Assembly (NCBI GenBank): GCA_914767715.1
Contig: OU612066.1
Span: forward strand, 14,945,001-15,009,000
DNA length: 64,000 bases
Origin: Membranipora membranacea
Lineage: Eukaryota > Bryozoa > Gymnolaemata > Cheilostomatida > Membraniporidae
Direction: 5' to 3'
The position numbers were made by a program, and so were the translations under genes. Below, piece after piece: positions 1-11,300 of this stretch (the first letter of the stretch is position 1; every line of letters starts with the position of its first letter). The notes under the pieces are model-generated. The model saw only the letters and a program-made list of their open reading frames with translations, did not search any database and was not told the DNA's origin.

Positions 1-640
1 GCATCCTCTTGTTGGGGACCTTGTGGAAAGTAGGCGAGCGAGGTCAACGATTATCAAGCTAGCGACCCTAAACATTGTTACACGCACAGATAAGAGTAGA
101 GAGAGCTGATAAGATGATGAGGTATCATAGCCATCCTATGCCTACAGGAGACCAGATGGGAGGAGGAAAACCCGGAGGAAAGGCAAGATAAATTGATGAC
201 GGCATTAAGCTGTACAACAGTGGCGGGACAAGACCAAGAATGGTGTGGCAATCTGTCTAAAACAGGAAAAGCAAGATAAAATGAGTCATGTGACCAGGAA
301 ATCTGATGGGATTATCAATTTGAACTTGATGACCAAAAGGCAGACCTAAAACATCGTATCTGCCTATGCGATCAGCAAGACTGTGACGGGGAGGCAAAAG
401 ATAGATTTTGGACACAGTTTGTTGCAGTACTGCAGAGGAGCTTATCTTGGCCGGAGGCATGAACGGGCATACTGGAAGTGCAAGTTGATCGGTTAGAGAC
501 AAATGTGCAATAGCCATAAAAAAAGTGGAGTTTGGACGGAGATAAAATCGCATAACACAATGAACTACTACCAAAACCAGGTATAAACAATATGCTAACT
601 TTTTCCTCTTGGACTCTGATAGCTATTCTGCGATGAGAAA
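1..640. other. Gene-free stretch
   Basis: No recognisable exon. The open frames here are short, lack codon-like composition and show no recognisable protein motif. No RNA gene seen. Confidence 0.5.
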
Positions 641-1700
641 CTACTATTTGGCAGCCGTCGGTTGCGCAACGGACAAATAGACTTCCGGTTGCTTTTAACG
701 CTACCGGACATTAAATTCACGGGACCGGATTGGCTTGTAACAGATGCAAATGCGCTTTAGCCAGAGATGAGTTTTGTTACAGTTGAGTTTGCTGTAAGAG
801 AAACCCATCAGGACACCTATTTGGTGTCCAACGGTTGCCACATAGCCATCCGGATGGGTCTGTTTTACAAATGACCGCTGCCATGAAGCCATCCATTTGC
901 AAAAATTTGCAACTGGATTGGTTTGTGACTGCCGGGCTTTGAAATTGATATGTGAAATGGATATTTGTCATGAGTGGATGGACCTTTAACGTAGAGTTTT
1001 GCGGGTGGGTTTTGTTTGAGCAGTAATATTTGCTGTAACCATTCTATCCAGATGAGCTAAATGTGTCCGGTAAATGGCCATCACTACATATCTCCATAAA
1101 AGGGCCATCCGCTTATGACAAATACCCATGCGGCAATGCTAACTGGCCATCCATTTCACCTTGTATCAATCTCGAAGTGTGACTGTAAAAAACCCATCCG
1201 AATGGCCATATGGCAACTGATGGTTGCCAAATACTCATCCAGATGGGCTTGGAGCAGTTTCATTTGCTGCAACAAACCCATCTTGATGAGCTTGGAGTTG
1301 TATTATTTGCTGTGACAAACTCATCTGCAGATGTGTAGAGGATGGCCATTCACAGAACACATTTTTAGTACAACAGTTAGTAGCAGTAATACTTTGTGTA
1401 ACAAACCCTTTTGGTGTAATAAACCCAACCAAATGGGCTTGGAGCATTAATATTTGCTGTTACAGCCCTATTCAGATGGGGTTGTCACCCCGATGATGAG
1501 TGACTACAATCCATCCTCCTCTGCTACATACCAATCCCCCTTTGTCAAATACGTGCCTGGATGCCTTTTATGTAACCGGATGTCTATTTGGCAACCACCA
1601 GATGGCGATGCCAGGCAGACATCTGACGGTTGCCAAATAGACATCCTGATGCAACACCAAAACAAAAGTTTGTCAACATCAAGACAAAATGATACTACTG
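640..1700. repeat. Degenerate minisatellite / foldback-like repeat block
   Basis: The block is built from recurring short motifs such as GATGGGCTTGGAGCA, TATTTGCTGTAACAAACCC and CCATCC/GGATGG. Versions of the 'tttgctgtaac' motif appear near 1028, 1262, 1308, 1390 and 1448, which gives irregular units of roughly 40-60 bp. The ends carry related motifs in inverse orientation: a 'caaatagac' block followed by a TTCCGG near 680, and 'gttgccaaatagacatcc' near 1630. Open frames inside are by-products of the repeat. It could be an old foldback transposon or a decayed minisatellite. Confidence 0.6.
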
Positions 1701-2039
1701 AGAACTAACACCAACTCATTGCTGATAAGCAGAAACAGAGAGAAAGTATTTCCCTTTGCCAATATGCCTAGTATATATAAGCCTGAAGTTACCACTGAAC
1801 TCAATTAAGCATACCATACTTACTTGATACTTGTAGAGTAATCGCTTCTTCTGGTTTCCAGCGTTGTTTCAGGCTCGTCTATTGGTAATCAGTCCGTGTC
1901 ATAGATCGTATAACCAGATATTCACCATTTGCTGGAACCTTAACCTGCCACAGGAGGATCTACAAGTATCAAAGAGTCATTACAAAGATTATTTCACAAT
2001 GTAGCGGTGGAGACCAAGAAGCTCTTTTTGTGTAGGTCA

Positions 2040-3155
2040 GTGCTGCACTGAGGTATTAGGTACTGTTGGTTGTGCCTTGTAGAACTGCCAGGATGTGGGT
2101 GAAGTTGATGAAATCTCCCATATCAGTCTCTACTTTACCAAAGTGGATGGCTCGGAATCTGAGTACCATTCTTCGCCGTTCTGGTACTTATGTTTTTCCA
2201 TTCTATCCGCTGCAAGGTGCTAGTTGTGTGGTCTGACCGCGTTACATTGTAAACACATACGTGCGGCCTTGCGTAGCACAGCTTCGAGCTTTGTTGATTG
2301 TGCTTGCGTCAGGCTACCATCCCATACTGATGATGTGTGTATTCTAGGATGGGCCTGATGAGTGTGGCGTAAGCTTTTGCTCTGAGATGTTTCAGAGAGT
2401 ATTGTATTGCTCTTCTTATGAACCCTTACCTTATGCTGGCTGCTTTGTTGGTAATATAGTTGAAGTTTTCGTTCCATCTAAGAGAGCTCTCCAGCTTTAA
2501 TCCTTGGTATTTTACACCGTTTGTCTAAGGGATGTTTGTTTCATGGAGTATGTGGTTGTTGTTGGCTCCTTTAGCTCTTTTTCTGGTAAATTTAACATGT
2601 TCGCATTTGAGCCTAGGATTGAACTCCATCTTCCAGCTACTCTCCCATACTTGGAGGGCATCTAAATTTTTTTTGGAGCTGGTGAGAGTTTTCATCGGTC
2701 GATTAGATGACGGTATCGTCTGCGAACATGCGGGTTTTGAATATGACTGAGTCAGCTCGGTCGTTTATGTAGACCAGGAACAGGATTGGGCCAACTACTG
2801 AACCCTGGGAGACGCTAAATAATCTTGGCATGGGCTAGAACTATGGCCATCAACTGTAACAACTTGGGATTGACCTCCTAGTAGACTCTGTACCTAGTAA
2901 GTAGCTTGAGGGGTAACTCCGATATAAGCGAGTTTCTGAAGAAGTTATTGTGGTCGACTTTGTCAAAAGCTTTACTGAAGTCTAGGAAAATGGCATCCAC
3001 TTCCTCTCCTTTGTCGCACTGTTGTGATATGGCGCAAATCAGTTCTGTCAGCTGGCTCTCACAGCTTCTGTATTTTCTGAAACCATGTTGGCGCTTGCTT
3101 AATTTGTTGTTTTTCTCAAGGAATTTTGGAATTTCACTGGCCGCAATGACTACGC
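2040..3155 (-). mobile_element. Non-LTR retrotransposon (CR1/jockey-like) reverse transcriptase remnant
   Basis: Read on the minus strand, this block encodes pieces of a LINE reverse transcriptase in the correct order. Near 3100 it reads KLSKRQHGFRK, followed by a Cys-Glu-(Thr/Ser)-Gln-Leu region. Next come FLDFSKAFDKVDH near 2960 and the catalytic FADDT motif near 2720, preceded by GPILFLVYIND. The C-terminal thumb-like stretch SLTQAQSTKLEAVLRKAAR lies near 2280. Several frameshifts and stops break the frame, so it is a dead copy. The motifs are those of the CR1/jockey/Rex1 group of LINEs; the exact clade is not decided by eye. The endonuclease part is missing, as expected for a 5'-truncated insertion. 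Confidence 0.85.
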
Positions 3156-3235
3156 AAAAACAACAAATTAAGCAAGCGCCAAAATGGATTCAGAAGATAC
3201 CTAAGCTGTGAAAGCAGGACAGTCATAATATAGTT
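3155..3235 (+). repeat. Inverted duplicate of LINE segment
   Basis: About 45 bases at 3155-3202 are the near-exact reverse complement of the LINE segment at 3073-3117 (the coding region for the KNNKLSKRQ stretch). The piece is in opposite orientation to the rest of the element and sits at its 5' edge. That is the arrangement left by twin-primed LINE insertion or by a local inversion. Confidence 0.7.
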
Positions 3236-3929
3236 CCATAAAATAGGATATGCATCATCAGCAAGGATGTCCTATGCAAAAAGTGTACATTAAAACAGGT
3301 TTAAATTGATTTAAAACACTCACTCATTGTTCCAATGCCCTTAAATAATCCAACATTAGATAATGTAAGAGTGAAAGTCAGTAAAGGGACTGGTGACTCA
3401 GTGGGGAATATATTCACAATCTATAGATTCAGCTTAGGCTGTGGAGTTCAGTCACTCCTGGTTCAGTGGTCTATTATGGTCCTATCGATCCATTTAATCC
3501 TTGACAATGGGCTAATCTAACCTGGAGCAGTTTGTATGGATAAATAAGGATCGATGCAGTGGGCTAGAAAACAGCGGAACATAGACCCATTTCAAGCGGA
3601 ACATCGGCGAAGCGGAACATAGAATGCACCCGGAGAGTTTGGGACATAACTCCTTCTCACATCAATGAAAGTTATCCCCTCTTTTGACATGGGGGCGCAA
3701 TATTTAGATAGTAAGGTTATTTTTTCTCGCTCTTTTTACCAGTTTTTACCTTTGAACAGTTTGATCAAGGAGTTAGAGCTTTGGTTGGTTTTAACAATAT
3801 TCAGAATGAGAAATGGGGTTCACATAATCTATGTGCTCAGCTAGCTGTGAATGCGTGTTTGTGGCATCAAATGCATACTAACAAATGATAATGTAATCTA
3901 ACAAACATGCACATAAATCACTGCTGGAC
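3236..3929. other. Gene-free stretch
   Basis: No recognisable coding exon or RNA gene. Only short uninformative open frames are present. Confidence 0.5.
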
Positions 3930-4041
3930 TAGAACAAGTTTGTTCCCTCTGTGGTTGCAGAGGGATATTGCAAATGTTTGGTATCAAGGCACGACTATTT
4001 GAAATTCCCTCCACAACCACAGAGGGAACAAACTTGTTCTA
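3930..4041. mobile_element. 112-bp MITE with 28-bp perfect terminal inverted repeats
   Basis: Positions 3930-3957 and 4014-4041 are perfect reverse complements over 28 bases, starting TAGAACAAGTTTGTTCCC. The flanks 3921-3929 (ctgctggac) and 4042-4050 (ctgctagac) form a 9-bp direct repeat with one mismatch, which reads as a target-site duplication. The element is too short to code for a transposase. Long inverted repeats with a 9-bp duplication resemble Mutator-like elements; that class assignment is inference. Related copies lie at 39171-39251 and 44455-44521. Confidence 0.85.
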
Positions 4042-4050
4042 CTGCTAGAC

Positions 4051-5124
4051 ATGGTCATTGGGTCACTTCTCTGGAAGAACCAAGACAATGTATCTTTTCT
4101 GGGGGATTCGTGTTTGTCGTCTAATTTACATACATTACATAGTAATGGGCCTTTAGCAGCAAAATAACCATTATTCAAAAGCCGATGCCTGTGTCACTAA
4201 GGAGCGAGAAGGAACTCCCTGGTGTCCTATTTACTTCCGTTTAACATTGAGCAGTATAAACAACAGAACTTAGCTTGTAAATGAAAGAGATGTCCGACCG
4301 TACAGCATTTTCTGATTTTAATTTCTCAAAATCCTATGGCCCTGTGGATGTGGAAAATATACTTCTCAACTCCTAAGTTGAAAACCTTTATTGCAGGTCA
4401 GAGTTGAATGTAAATACAATGTGTTATACTGTTTGAGGTGTTTGAAAGCAGAATTTGCATACCCATAGTTTTCTTTTTTTTGTTCAATAAACTCATAGTT
4501 ATCAAAATCATAAATTCATAGAGCTAAGGGCACTTGACTAATTTGAGCAAAATAATTGGAAAAAAATGCTGTTTCACCTACAAAATGAGATAACTGGCCG
4601 CTGTCAATTGTCCTTCTGGTTATACAGGGAAAACTTGATGGAACCACAAGTTACGGCTTACAGCAAACCTAAATCAAGATTTTGTTCCTATTATGTGTTA
4701 TCAAGCAAAAATCATATTAGATTTATCATTGAAACTTTCTTTATTGGTGCACTTTGATTATTATTGGGAACAATATCACTATTTAAGAGGTTGTTGGCAC
4801 AGGTAGGACAATTCTCAACAAAAAAGCATTAAATAAGCTGGACTTGCATCAGATTTAGGCAGAATAATAATATAAACTATGAAACACCGAGATAAATGGA
4901 TAAAGGATAATTTGTCTTCCGAATTTCATGACTATGTAACTTTCATTCAAACAAATAAATTCTGGTGTAGCTGAAACCGAGAAAAGAAATGATAATTATG
5001 TAAGTTTGGATAACTGGATCCAATTGATCTAACCACAGCAACAAGGATAAAGTCATCAGGACATATCATCATCACTGCTGTTATCATTTTGATCGTTATA
5101 CGTTTCCCGGCTCAGTTCCTCATG
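4051..5124. other. Gene-free stretch downstream of the OSER1-like gene
   Basis: No recognised exon. The part next to 5125 probably contains the 3' untranslated region of the minus-strand OSER1-like gene. No further structure seen. Confidence 0.4.
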
Positions 5125-6018
5125 TCACGTATACATCGTTTCCGCCATCTCTGACATCTTTTTGGGTATTTGAACAAGTTCATCAAAATAGTATGCTAAT
5201 TCATCAGCAGAAAAATCAAGCTCATTGAGCATAGCCTCTTGTGAACAGGATCTGATAAGAGTATTACTGCCACCAGTGCGAGGGGATGACCCTGATAAGC
5301 GAGACTGAATTGGTGCCTCAGCCAATCCATCGGTTCTGAGGCTAAGATTTGAGAGGGTGGATAACTCATCAAAACCATCTGTCTCGATCTCAGCTTTTGG
5401 TGATATTGTCAACTCAGAAGACTTCTGAGGGCTAAGTGTAGCTCTAAGATTTTTCCAGTCTCCAAAGCTAGATGATTGATGTTTTGCATTGCAATCCAGT
5501 TGCTTTACTTGTTCAGCCAACGAGGCAAAATCGAATGTCTTTGTCTGAGCTGACTGACTATTATCTTGGTTTTGACTCTTTGACTGTACCGGACTACTGA
5601 CATGGAATTTTGATGGATGAATGAGCATTTTGTTCTTGGGACGAGTAATGATAGGGGTGGGTAAATTCTCTTTTGTGATACTTTCGGTTGTTGTAGGTTT
5701 CAGGGGATCGTGTGACTGTTTCTTAACTGGTGAAATACTCAGCCTAGAAAAATTCACATTATCTACATGTTCATAAGGTTTAAAGTTGGTACGACAGCGA
5801 TTTCTTCGGAATACTTTGTCTTTCCAATGCTGAGATATCCTAGGGTTACCATAGTACTGTGATTTTGAGAGGCTGTCATATTTAGATTGAATATCATCAT
5901 CAGTGCTGCGTCTAAGTGTTCGGCATCTTGTTGGTTCACATAAAGCCCCCGTTGTCAGGATATTGTCTAGAGGTTTTGATGGGGTAGAATCATCTGTTTG
6001 TGATATCTGTTGCTCCAT
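5125..6018 (-). CDS. OSER1: OSER1-like oxidative-stress-responsive serine-rich protein
   Basis: One exon codes for about 297 residues. The ATG at 6016-6018 lies just inside a clear acceptor (minus strand ...TATTGCAG/GTTGTC), so an upstream non-coding exon is likely; the longer open frame up to 6090 would read through that intron. The protein is rich in Ser, Thr and Lys. Its last residues, ending IPKKMSEMAETMYT, match the hallmark C-terminus of OSER1 (IPKKMSHMAEMMYT). An internal LIHPSKFHVSS matches the conserved HPPKF region. Human OSER1 has a similar length (292 residues). OSER1 is linked to oxidative-stress and FOXO-dependent longevity responses in animals; its biochemical activity is not settled. 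The middle is low in complexity and poorly conserved. A TGA stop at 5125-5127 closes the frame. Confidence 0.85.
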   Translation of the reverse strand: MEQQISQTDDSTPSKPLDNILTTGALCEPTRCRTLRRSTDDDIQSKYDSLSKSQYYGNPRISQHWKDKVFRRNRCRTNFKPYEHVDNVNFSRLSISPVKKQSHDPLKPTTTESITKENLPTPIITRPKNKMLIHPSKFHVSSPVQSKSQNQDNSQSAQTKTFDFASLAEQVKQLDCNAKHQSSSFGDWKNLRATLSPQKSSELTISPKAEIETDGFDELSTLSNLSLRTDGLAEAPIQSRLSGSSPRTGGSNTLIRSCSQEAMLNELDFSADELAYYFDELVQIPKKMSEMAETMYT

Positions 6019-8111
6019 GACAACCTGCAATAGTAAATTGAATTGGTGTTTACACTGGGTAACATTGTATGAATGCCTACTGGGTGCCAAAATCCTTAGA
6101 ATTTCTGCACTGATAACTTAGATCTTTCCAGAACTGAGGCATTTTCTTGCTTTCTGATAATTGCATTCAAATATTCAACCAAGGGTTCAACCAGAGATTG
6201 AAACTAAGATTAATATTGATTTATACTTTGTTGTTTGGGATATTTGTGGAATCTGGAGATTGTACATCAGTTTGTTAGACAGACTTTCTCTGCAAAGTAC
6301 GAGTACGAACATCCTCTTAAGGAAGCCGCCGCTTGAGATAAGGTTTGTTTGCTTAATGTCCAAGCATTTAGGTATTAAGCCAAAAAGTTAACTCCTTGAT
6401 GGACCCATTCCCTAAAAATCTAATTACCGACCACTCCCGATCGCAGTTGGGAGTGTTCGATACTGGACAAGTGTGTAAGCCTGTGGCTTATGATTTCTGA
6501 ATATTAATCTACTTGTCAGTGGATGACCATATAATAATATAATTGAACTACTGCCCTAGATTTAGTGACAGTGAGTGTGTGTATGAATATAGTGAGCTAT
6601 GCATTCATGTTTAGGAGTTTGTTTAGTGGTTGCTGCAACCATGGTCTATCGACCTGACGGAGTACTCAGTTACTCAATGTAGAGTAGATTAGAGTCCTTG
6701 TTTGGCTAAATTATAAACTAATGATCATATTTAGATACAAAAGCAAGCAACTGGGCCTTACTAACTGATACTTTCAACTTAGTTACTCAACTCAAGTCTT
6801 ACTCCTTGGTCCTACCAGTCCAATGAGTAAGTAATAACTTCTTCTCCTTGATCCTACCATACAGGTTATAAAACCTTTCCCAGAGAGTGTAGGATATTGA
6901 CAGAATTGTCAGGACTTGGAGCCAGTGAGTAACATTCAACAACTTAATAATAATAAATTGAAAATAGTACAGGCTGAGACGGAGAGACCACTACTCTTCT
7001 CTACTGTGAGTGTGACTCACACCCTCACTGACTGTGAGTCAGTGTGTGTCACACACACTCAGCCTGTGTCACACTGACACTCACTGAGTGACTGTGAGAG
7101 TAAAACCTCTTATTCTGTTGATCTTTCCTTGTTGTGGCCCTTCTTCATCAAAATGAACTTATAATACTTACTTCTGAAATGATTGACTAGACAAGTACTG
7201 GTGATTGGTCTTCCTCTTGGCAGATCTTCAGCCTTTCTTTATTGTTTTAGTCACAACAAACCGTGCCCTTGATTTATCACTATCCAAAAACAATTTGTCA
7301 TCTAGTCCCAAACTTAAGCAATGTGTTATATAATGCCAAATTATGTGAGCCAATGATGAGTTACCTGCAGAACAACTACCACACTAGGTACTCTAGCTAC
7401 TCAGTTATACTGATTTTTATAAGGTGAGATTGACTACAGGGAGAATACAACTCCAGAAGTGTGAATATTTAGGTCAAGCTTATTGGCATTTCCAATAATC
7501 ACAGCCAGCCAGATATGTCCTAAGAACACAAACATAGCACCTTATCTTATCCGTATTCATAGAAGAGTAATGTGGATAAACTTGAATCAGCCAGTAGACG
7601 GGTGTTTTGTCACTTTTATGTTTGCACACAAAAAATTTCCAGTATTGAAATTGCAACAATGATTGCAGGGTGTACAGTTGCTACACTGTCATTTTGCGTT
7701 CTCTCCAATTGTCTTAAAAATGACCCTGAAGTTTTACTTTTTTCCAATTTATTACTAGATGGCCATTTTTTGATGTTATTGGATACTCTACCATCTATTT
7801 AACAAGCCATTGTTTATGTCATTATTCTTCATGAAATTGTTACAACCCACATTTTTAATTATCTCACCGACGCAAAGAGGTGTAAAATGAAAGAAATTGG
7901 ATATTACTTATCTCTGACTCTTTTTTTTTTATAATTTGAAATTAAAATTAAATTCATTTCTCAATTCTAATTACATTGTATATCTTTATTGGCCTAAAAT
8001 AACACGAACCAAATATATTATACTACAATACATATATAAAGATAAGATAAATCGCAACTATCCAACCAGAATTAAACGGGTCAAATAATCATTCAAAATA
8101 TTTCCTAAAGG
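6019..8111. other. Intergenic stretch between OSER1-like and BAZ1-like genes
   Basis: No recognised coding exon. Upstream non-coding exon(s) and the promoter of the OSER1-like gene should lie in the part nearest 6019. The region includes a GT/CA-rich low-complexity block (about 6995-7105, repeated tgtgagtcagtg/cactgacactc motifs) and several 'actccttg' motifs near 6390, 6800 and 6840. A plus-strand open frame at 7572-7802 shows no recognisable domain and is not called. Confidence 0.4.
6995..7105. repeat. GTGAGTCA/CACTGACAC-rich low-complexity block
   Basis: Alternating short motifs of tgtgag, gtcagtg, cacacac and cactgac run through about 110 bases and can fold back on themselves. No coding content. 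Confidence 0.6.
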
Positions 8112-8117
8112 TTTATT
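8112..8117 (-). terminator. Polyadenylation signal AATAAA for the BAZ1-like gene
   Basis: The minus strand reads AATAAA about 60 bases past the TGA stop at 8180, a plausible position for the poly(A) signal. Confidence 0.45.
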
Positions 8118-8179
8118 AAAATGTTTTTGTCAAATATTTCCTAATTACATCAGATAGTCATAACATTCATGATCAAACA

Positions 8180-8302
8180 TCAATTCTTGTAGCCGAAGAG
8201 AAGCTTCTGTTGTTGATACTCGACCCCGGGCAGGAATCGATTCAATAACTTCACAAAGTAATCCTCAAAATCTTTGCTGACTTTTACCTCTGTTGAGTCA
8301 GC
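8180..8302 (-). CDS. BAZ1B: Terminal exon of BAZ1-like gene
   Basis: A phase-0 exon begins after a TTGCAG acceptor and codes for 40 residues plus a TGA stop, ending FLPGVEYQQQKLLFGYKN. A similar 'HLPGHPYVRRK' tail follows the bromodomain in WSTF. This is the C-terminal helix and tail of the bromodomain region. Confidence 0.75.
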   Translation of the reverse strand, partial: ADSTEVKVSKDFEDYFVKLLNRFLPGVEYQQQKLLFGYKN

Positions 8303-11300
8303 CTGCAATGAAAAGATTGAGGAGTTGATAAGATAAGAATTTATTGAAACTCTCGCAGAAACCATGGGGCTTATAATGGAGTTTTAGATGAATGGAAAAA
8401 TTTTTAAAATTATTTGACAAGAAAGCTATTTGCGTACTTTGCGGTGCCAAAAACTAAGCTTAGCCAAGCGGAATTAAAATTCACTGAGCAAGGACACGTG
8501 TGGAAGTTGAAAAACCGTTTAGCTAAATGCTTATAAAACCCATTTAAAGCTTCTCATAGGTAGTTTGAGTGCTTAAACTCTGCTTGGATCGCTAGTTGCC
8601 TCAATCTGTTATCGACAATCCCCAATTGATGGGGTGGTTGACGATGGAATGCCACTATCAGACACCCCAGCGTAGTTTAAGCACTTAAACCATCTATGTG
8701 AACCTTTAAACTGAGTTTCTGAGCGTCGAGCCCAAGTTCCATTATTGATGTTGGCCATCAAGCAATGTGAAGAAATGAATGCACTGCACAGTTTTCAGGG
8801 ATGAATGGGACAGGTTGCTCTCCCATCAAAGAGTATGAGAAGCCGACACTATTTGAAGAGGGAGGTACAGACACTCCTTGATTTTACTTACTGGGTTGTA
8901 GTCAAAGGAATTGAAGATCATCTGTTTCATATCAGCCAGGAAGTCCTCTGGCGTCTCGTAACTTTCCATCTTCTCCCGTATCGTAGTCAGATCCATGGGG
9001 TTCTTTATCACATCATAATAATCAGGTACCTGTTGATACAACAAGGCCAAATATTTTCATTATTCTAAACTTGTTGTGGAAAGCAGACGGTCTTTGGGAA
9101 AAAAAGGTGTAAATTACAGCGAATGCACTCATATATCAACCTAAGATAAAGGGACACAGATATAGAATAACCAATCCCTGCACTTATTAGCATCAAATTC
9201 GTGTAGAGTTGAGAGGAAAGTTACATGATTGCTATCAACTGAAAGGAGTCATCGGAACAATGTTTGCATCCGTTTCCATATTGTCGTTGCACTTTGATTG
9301 ACAGACAGTGGGCTGGTGTTGGAGGAGACAGGAATAACATGATAATAATCTCTTATGTAGACAGCCTCCGTATTGTGATGCCGATTATTATTCAACTAAA
9401 GCTCAACTAACCTCCTCCTTGTCGACGGGATATTCGAATGGATACGAGGCTCTATGTGCCCACAGCTTACTCCACATGGCCTTAAGATTCTACAAGAAAA
9501 CATACAAACAGCTGACCTTCCCTTCCTTAAATCAAAGAGGTAATTGCAAAAATATTTCCATGAATTAATTTGCTGTGATATTTATGCTTGTTACTGAAGC
9601 AGAATAATAGGTCAGCAATGTGCGCCCAGGCAAGTTCCTCCAGCTTTTTGTTGGCTTTTAGACCAGATTGAATGGTCAAGTAGGCCAATCAGAAAAATAA
9701 TTAGTAAAATTCTTGAAGATCCATTTTCTAACATACTAAATTTCAAATCTACTTGTAAAATATAATTTACATTTACCTTTAGCAGATTTGGTTTTCCCAT
9801 GGGTTTTCCGCCGTTTTCTTCCTTCTTAGCTCCTTCAGGTTTGGTGACAAAATTCATCATTGTAACTTTTGGTGAGCCTAGAAGATTGAAAGTATAAATC
9901 ACAAAAATAATACTGTATGTCATTCCATTTTTTTTATATCAATAAACTATTTACAGAGTTAAAAGAATTTGAATTTTCTTCTCTCTTTTATGTTTTCATT
10001 CCAGTCGCAAAGTTGATTAGACTAATAACTGCCGGGAGGGGTGGAGGGATTTCAGATGGTTGTGTTATCAGTAAGAATTCCACACTTTGATTTCCTGAAA
10101 ACTGTGCCGCTTCAAAATTGATACAATATGCCAAAAAAACTCGCGTTTTGGTGAAACTTGTAGTCAACACCAAGATATTATATTGTTGCAGCCTCACTTT
10201 TAATTTCCATCTTGTTACTTAATTTCTCACCTTTTCCAGGCTTTCCGTTAAGTACTTTTCTTGTCAGGTTGCTCTCAGTCGATTTACGTTTAGCATTTCT
10301 AGGCTTCTTAGGGGATAGGATTTTAGCCATTTTCTCTTGCTCCTGACTCATGTTCAGTTCGATTTCATCATCACTCTCACTCTCAGAGTTATATTCAGAC
10401 TGCTCACTCTCACTGTCAACTCCATTCTCTACTACAACTGATGAGTAAATTAGGGGTCAACTTATAACATTTTTGAGGTTACAACCCTGTGCTTGGGAGT
10501 TGTCCCCACTTATATGCATCAATAAATTCCTGTTGGCACACTTGCATTTGGGTCAATCCTAAATTCAAGTTTCTAAACTAAAACTACATGGAGGAAATGA
10601 GCTTCTAAAGTAGAATGTAAAAACCTATTTTCTGTTATTTTTTGGCACTGTAACAGAGAGACAGAGTGTTCATCTGCAAGCAGTGAGATTTGTCCTTTCA
10701 AGATACAAGCTATACACTGTAGTACTGGTTCATTGGTAATGAAGCAAGAAGCTGAGCAACTAGTACCTTGTTTGGCAGCACGTGGCGATCTCCTGCTTAC
10801 AGCAGGGAGGGCAGGACTACTGTCTGTCTTTTTTGTTGCAGCAGCGTTTCTTCCAGATGCTTTTTTAGATGGAGGCTCTATATCTTTACTTTTGTTTGCA
10901 GATTTACCGACACTGACGACAGGGTTACCATGGCCTGCAACAGAAAACACAATTACTTAGCATTAATCCGTGGATATGTGGGGTAAATCAGAATGACAAA
11001 GATAACAAATGGGGAGTGGACAATCAAAATCCAGTATATACTTCACTTTGCTTGCACAACGTTCAACTTTTGGCAAGCCAATGCACAGGAATCAGGATTC
11101 TGATAATGAATTTCAGTGATAAGTGATTGAAACTAACCTCGTTTGGAAATTCTTGGGCTCACATCTGGACTCACAACCATATCCTCCTCAGTACTGCTGG
11201 GTGCAGACTCATCTTCTTTATCTGAATCTGAAACGAAAAAATAAAAAAACCGATGGATAAGATTAGAAATGAAATAGTGGAGCAGATTTCACTTTTTTTT

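Noticed and set aside
6017-6090. N-terminal extension of the OSER1-like frame to 6090
   Set aside because: A clear acceptor (minus-strand ...TTGCAG) lies just upstream of the ATG at 6016-6018, so the extra residues are intron sequence.
7572-7802. Small plus-strand protein
   Set aside because: No homology-like motif, no splice context, and composition is like random AT-rich sequence.
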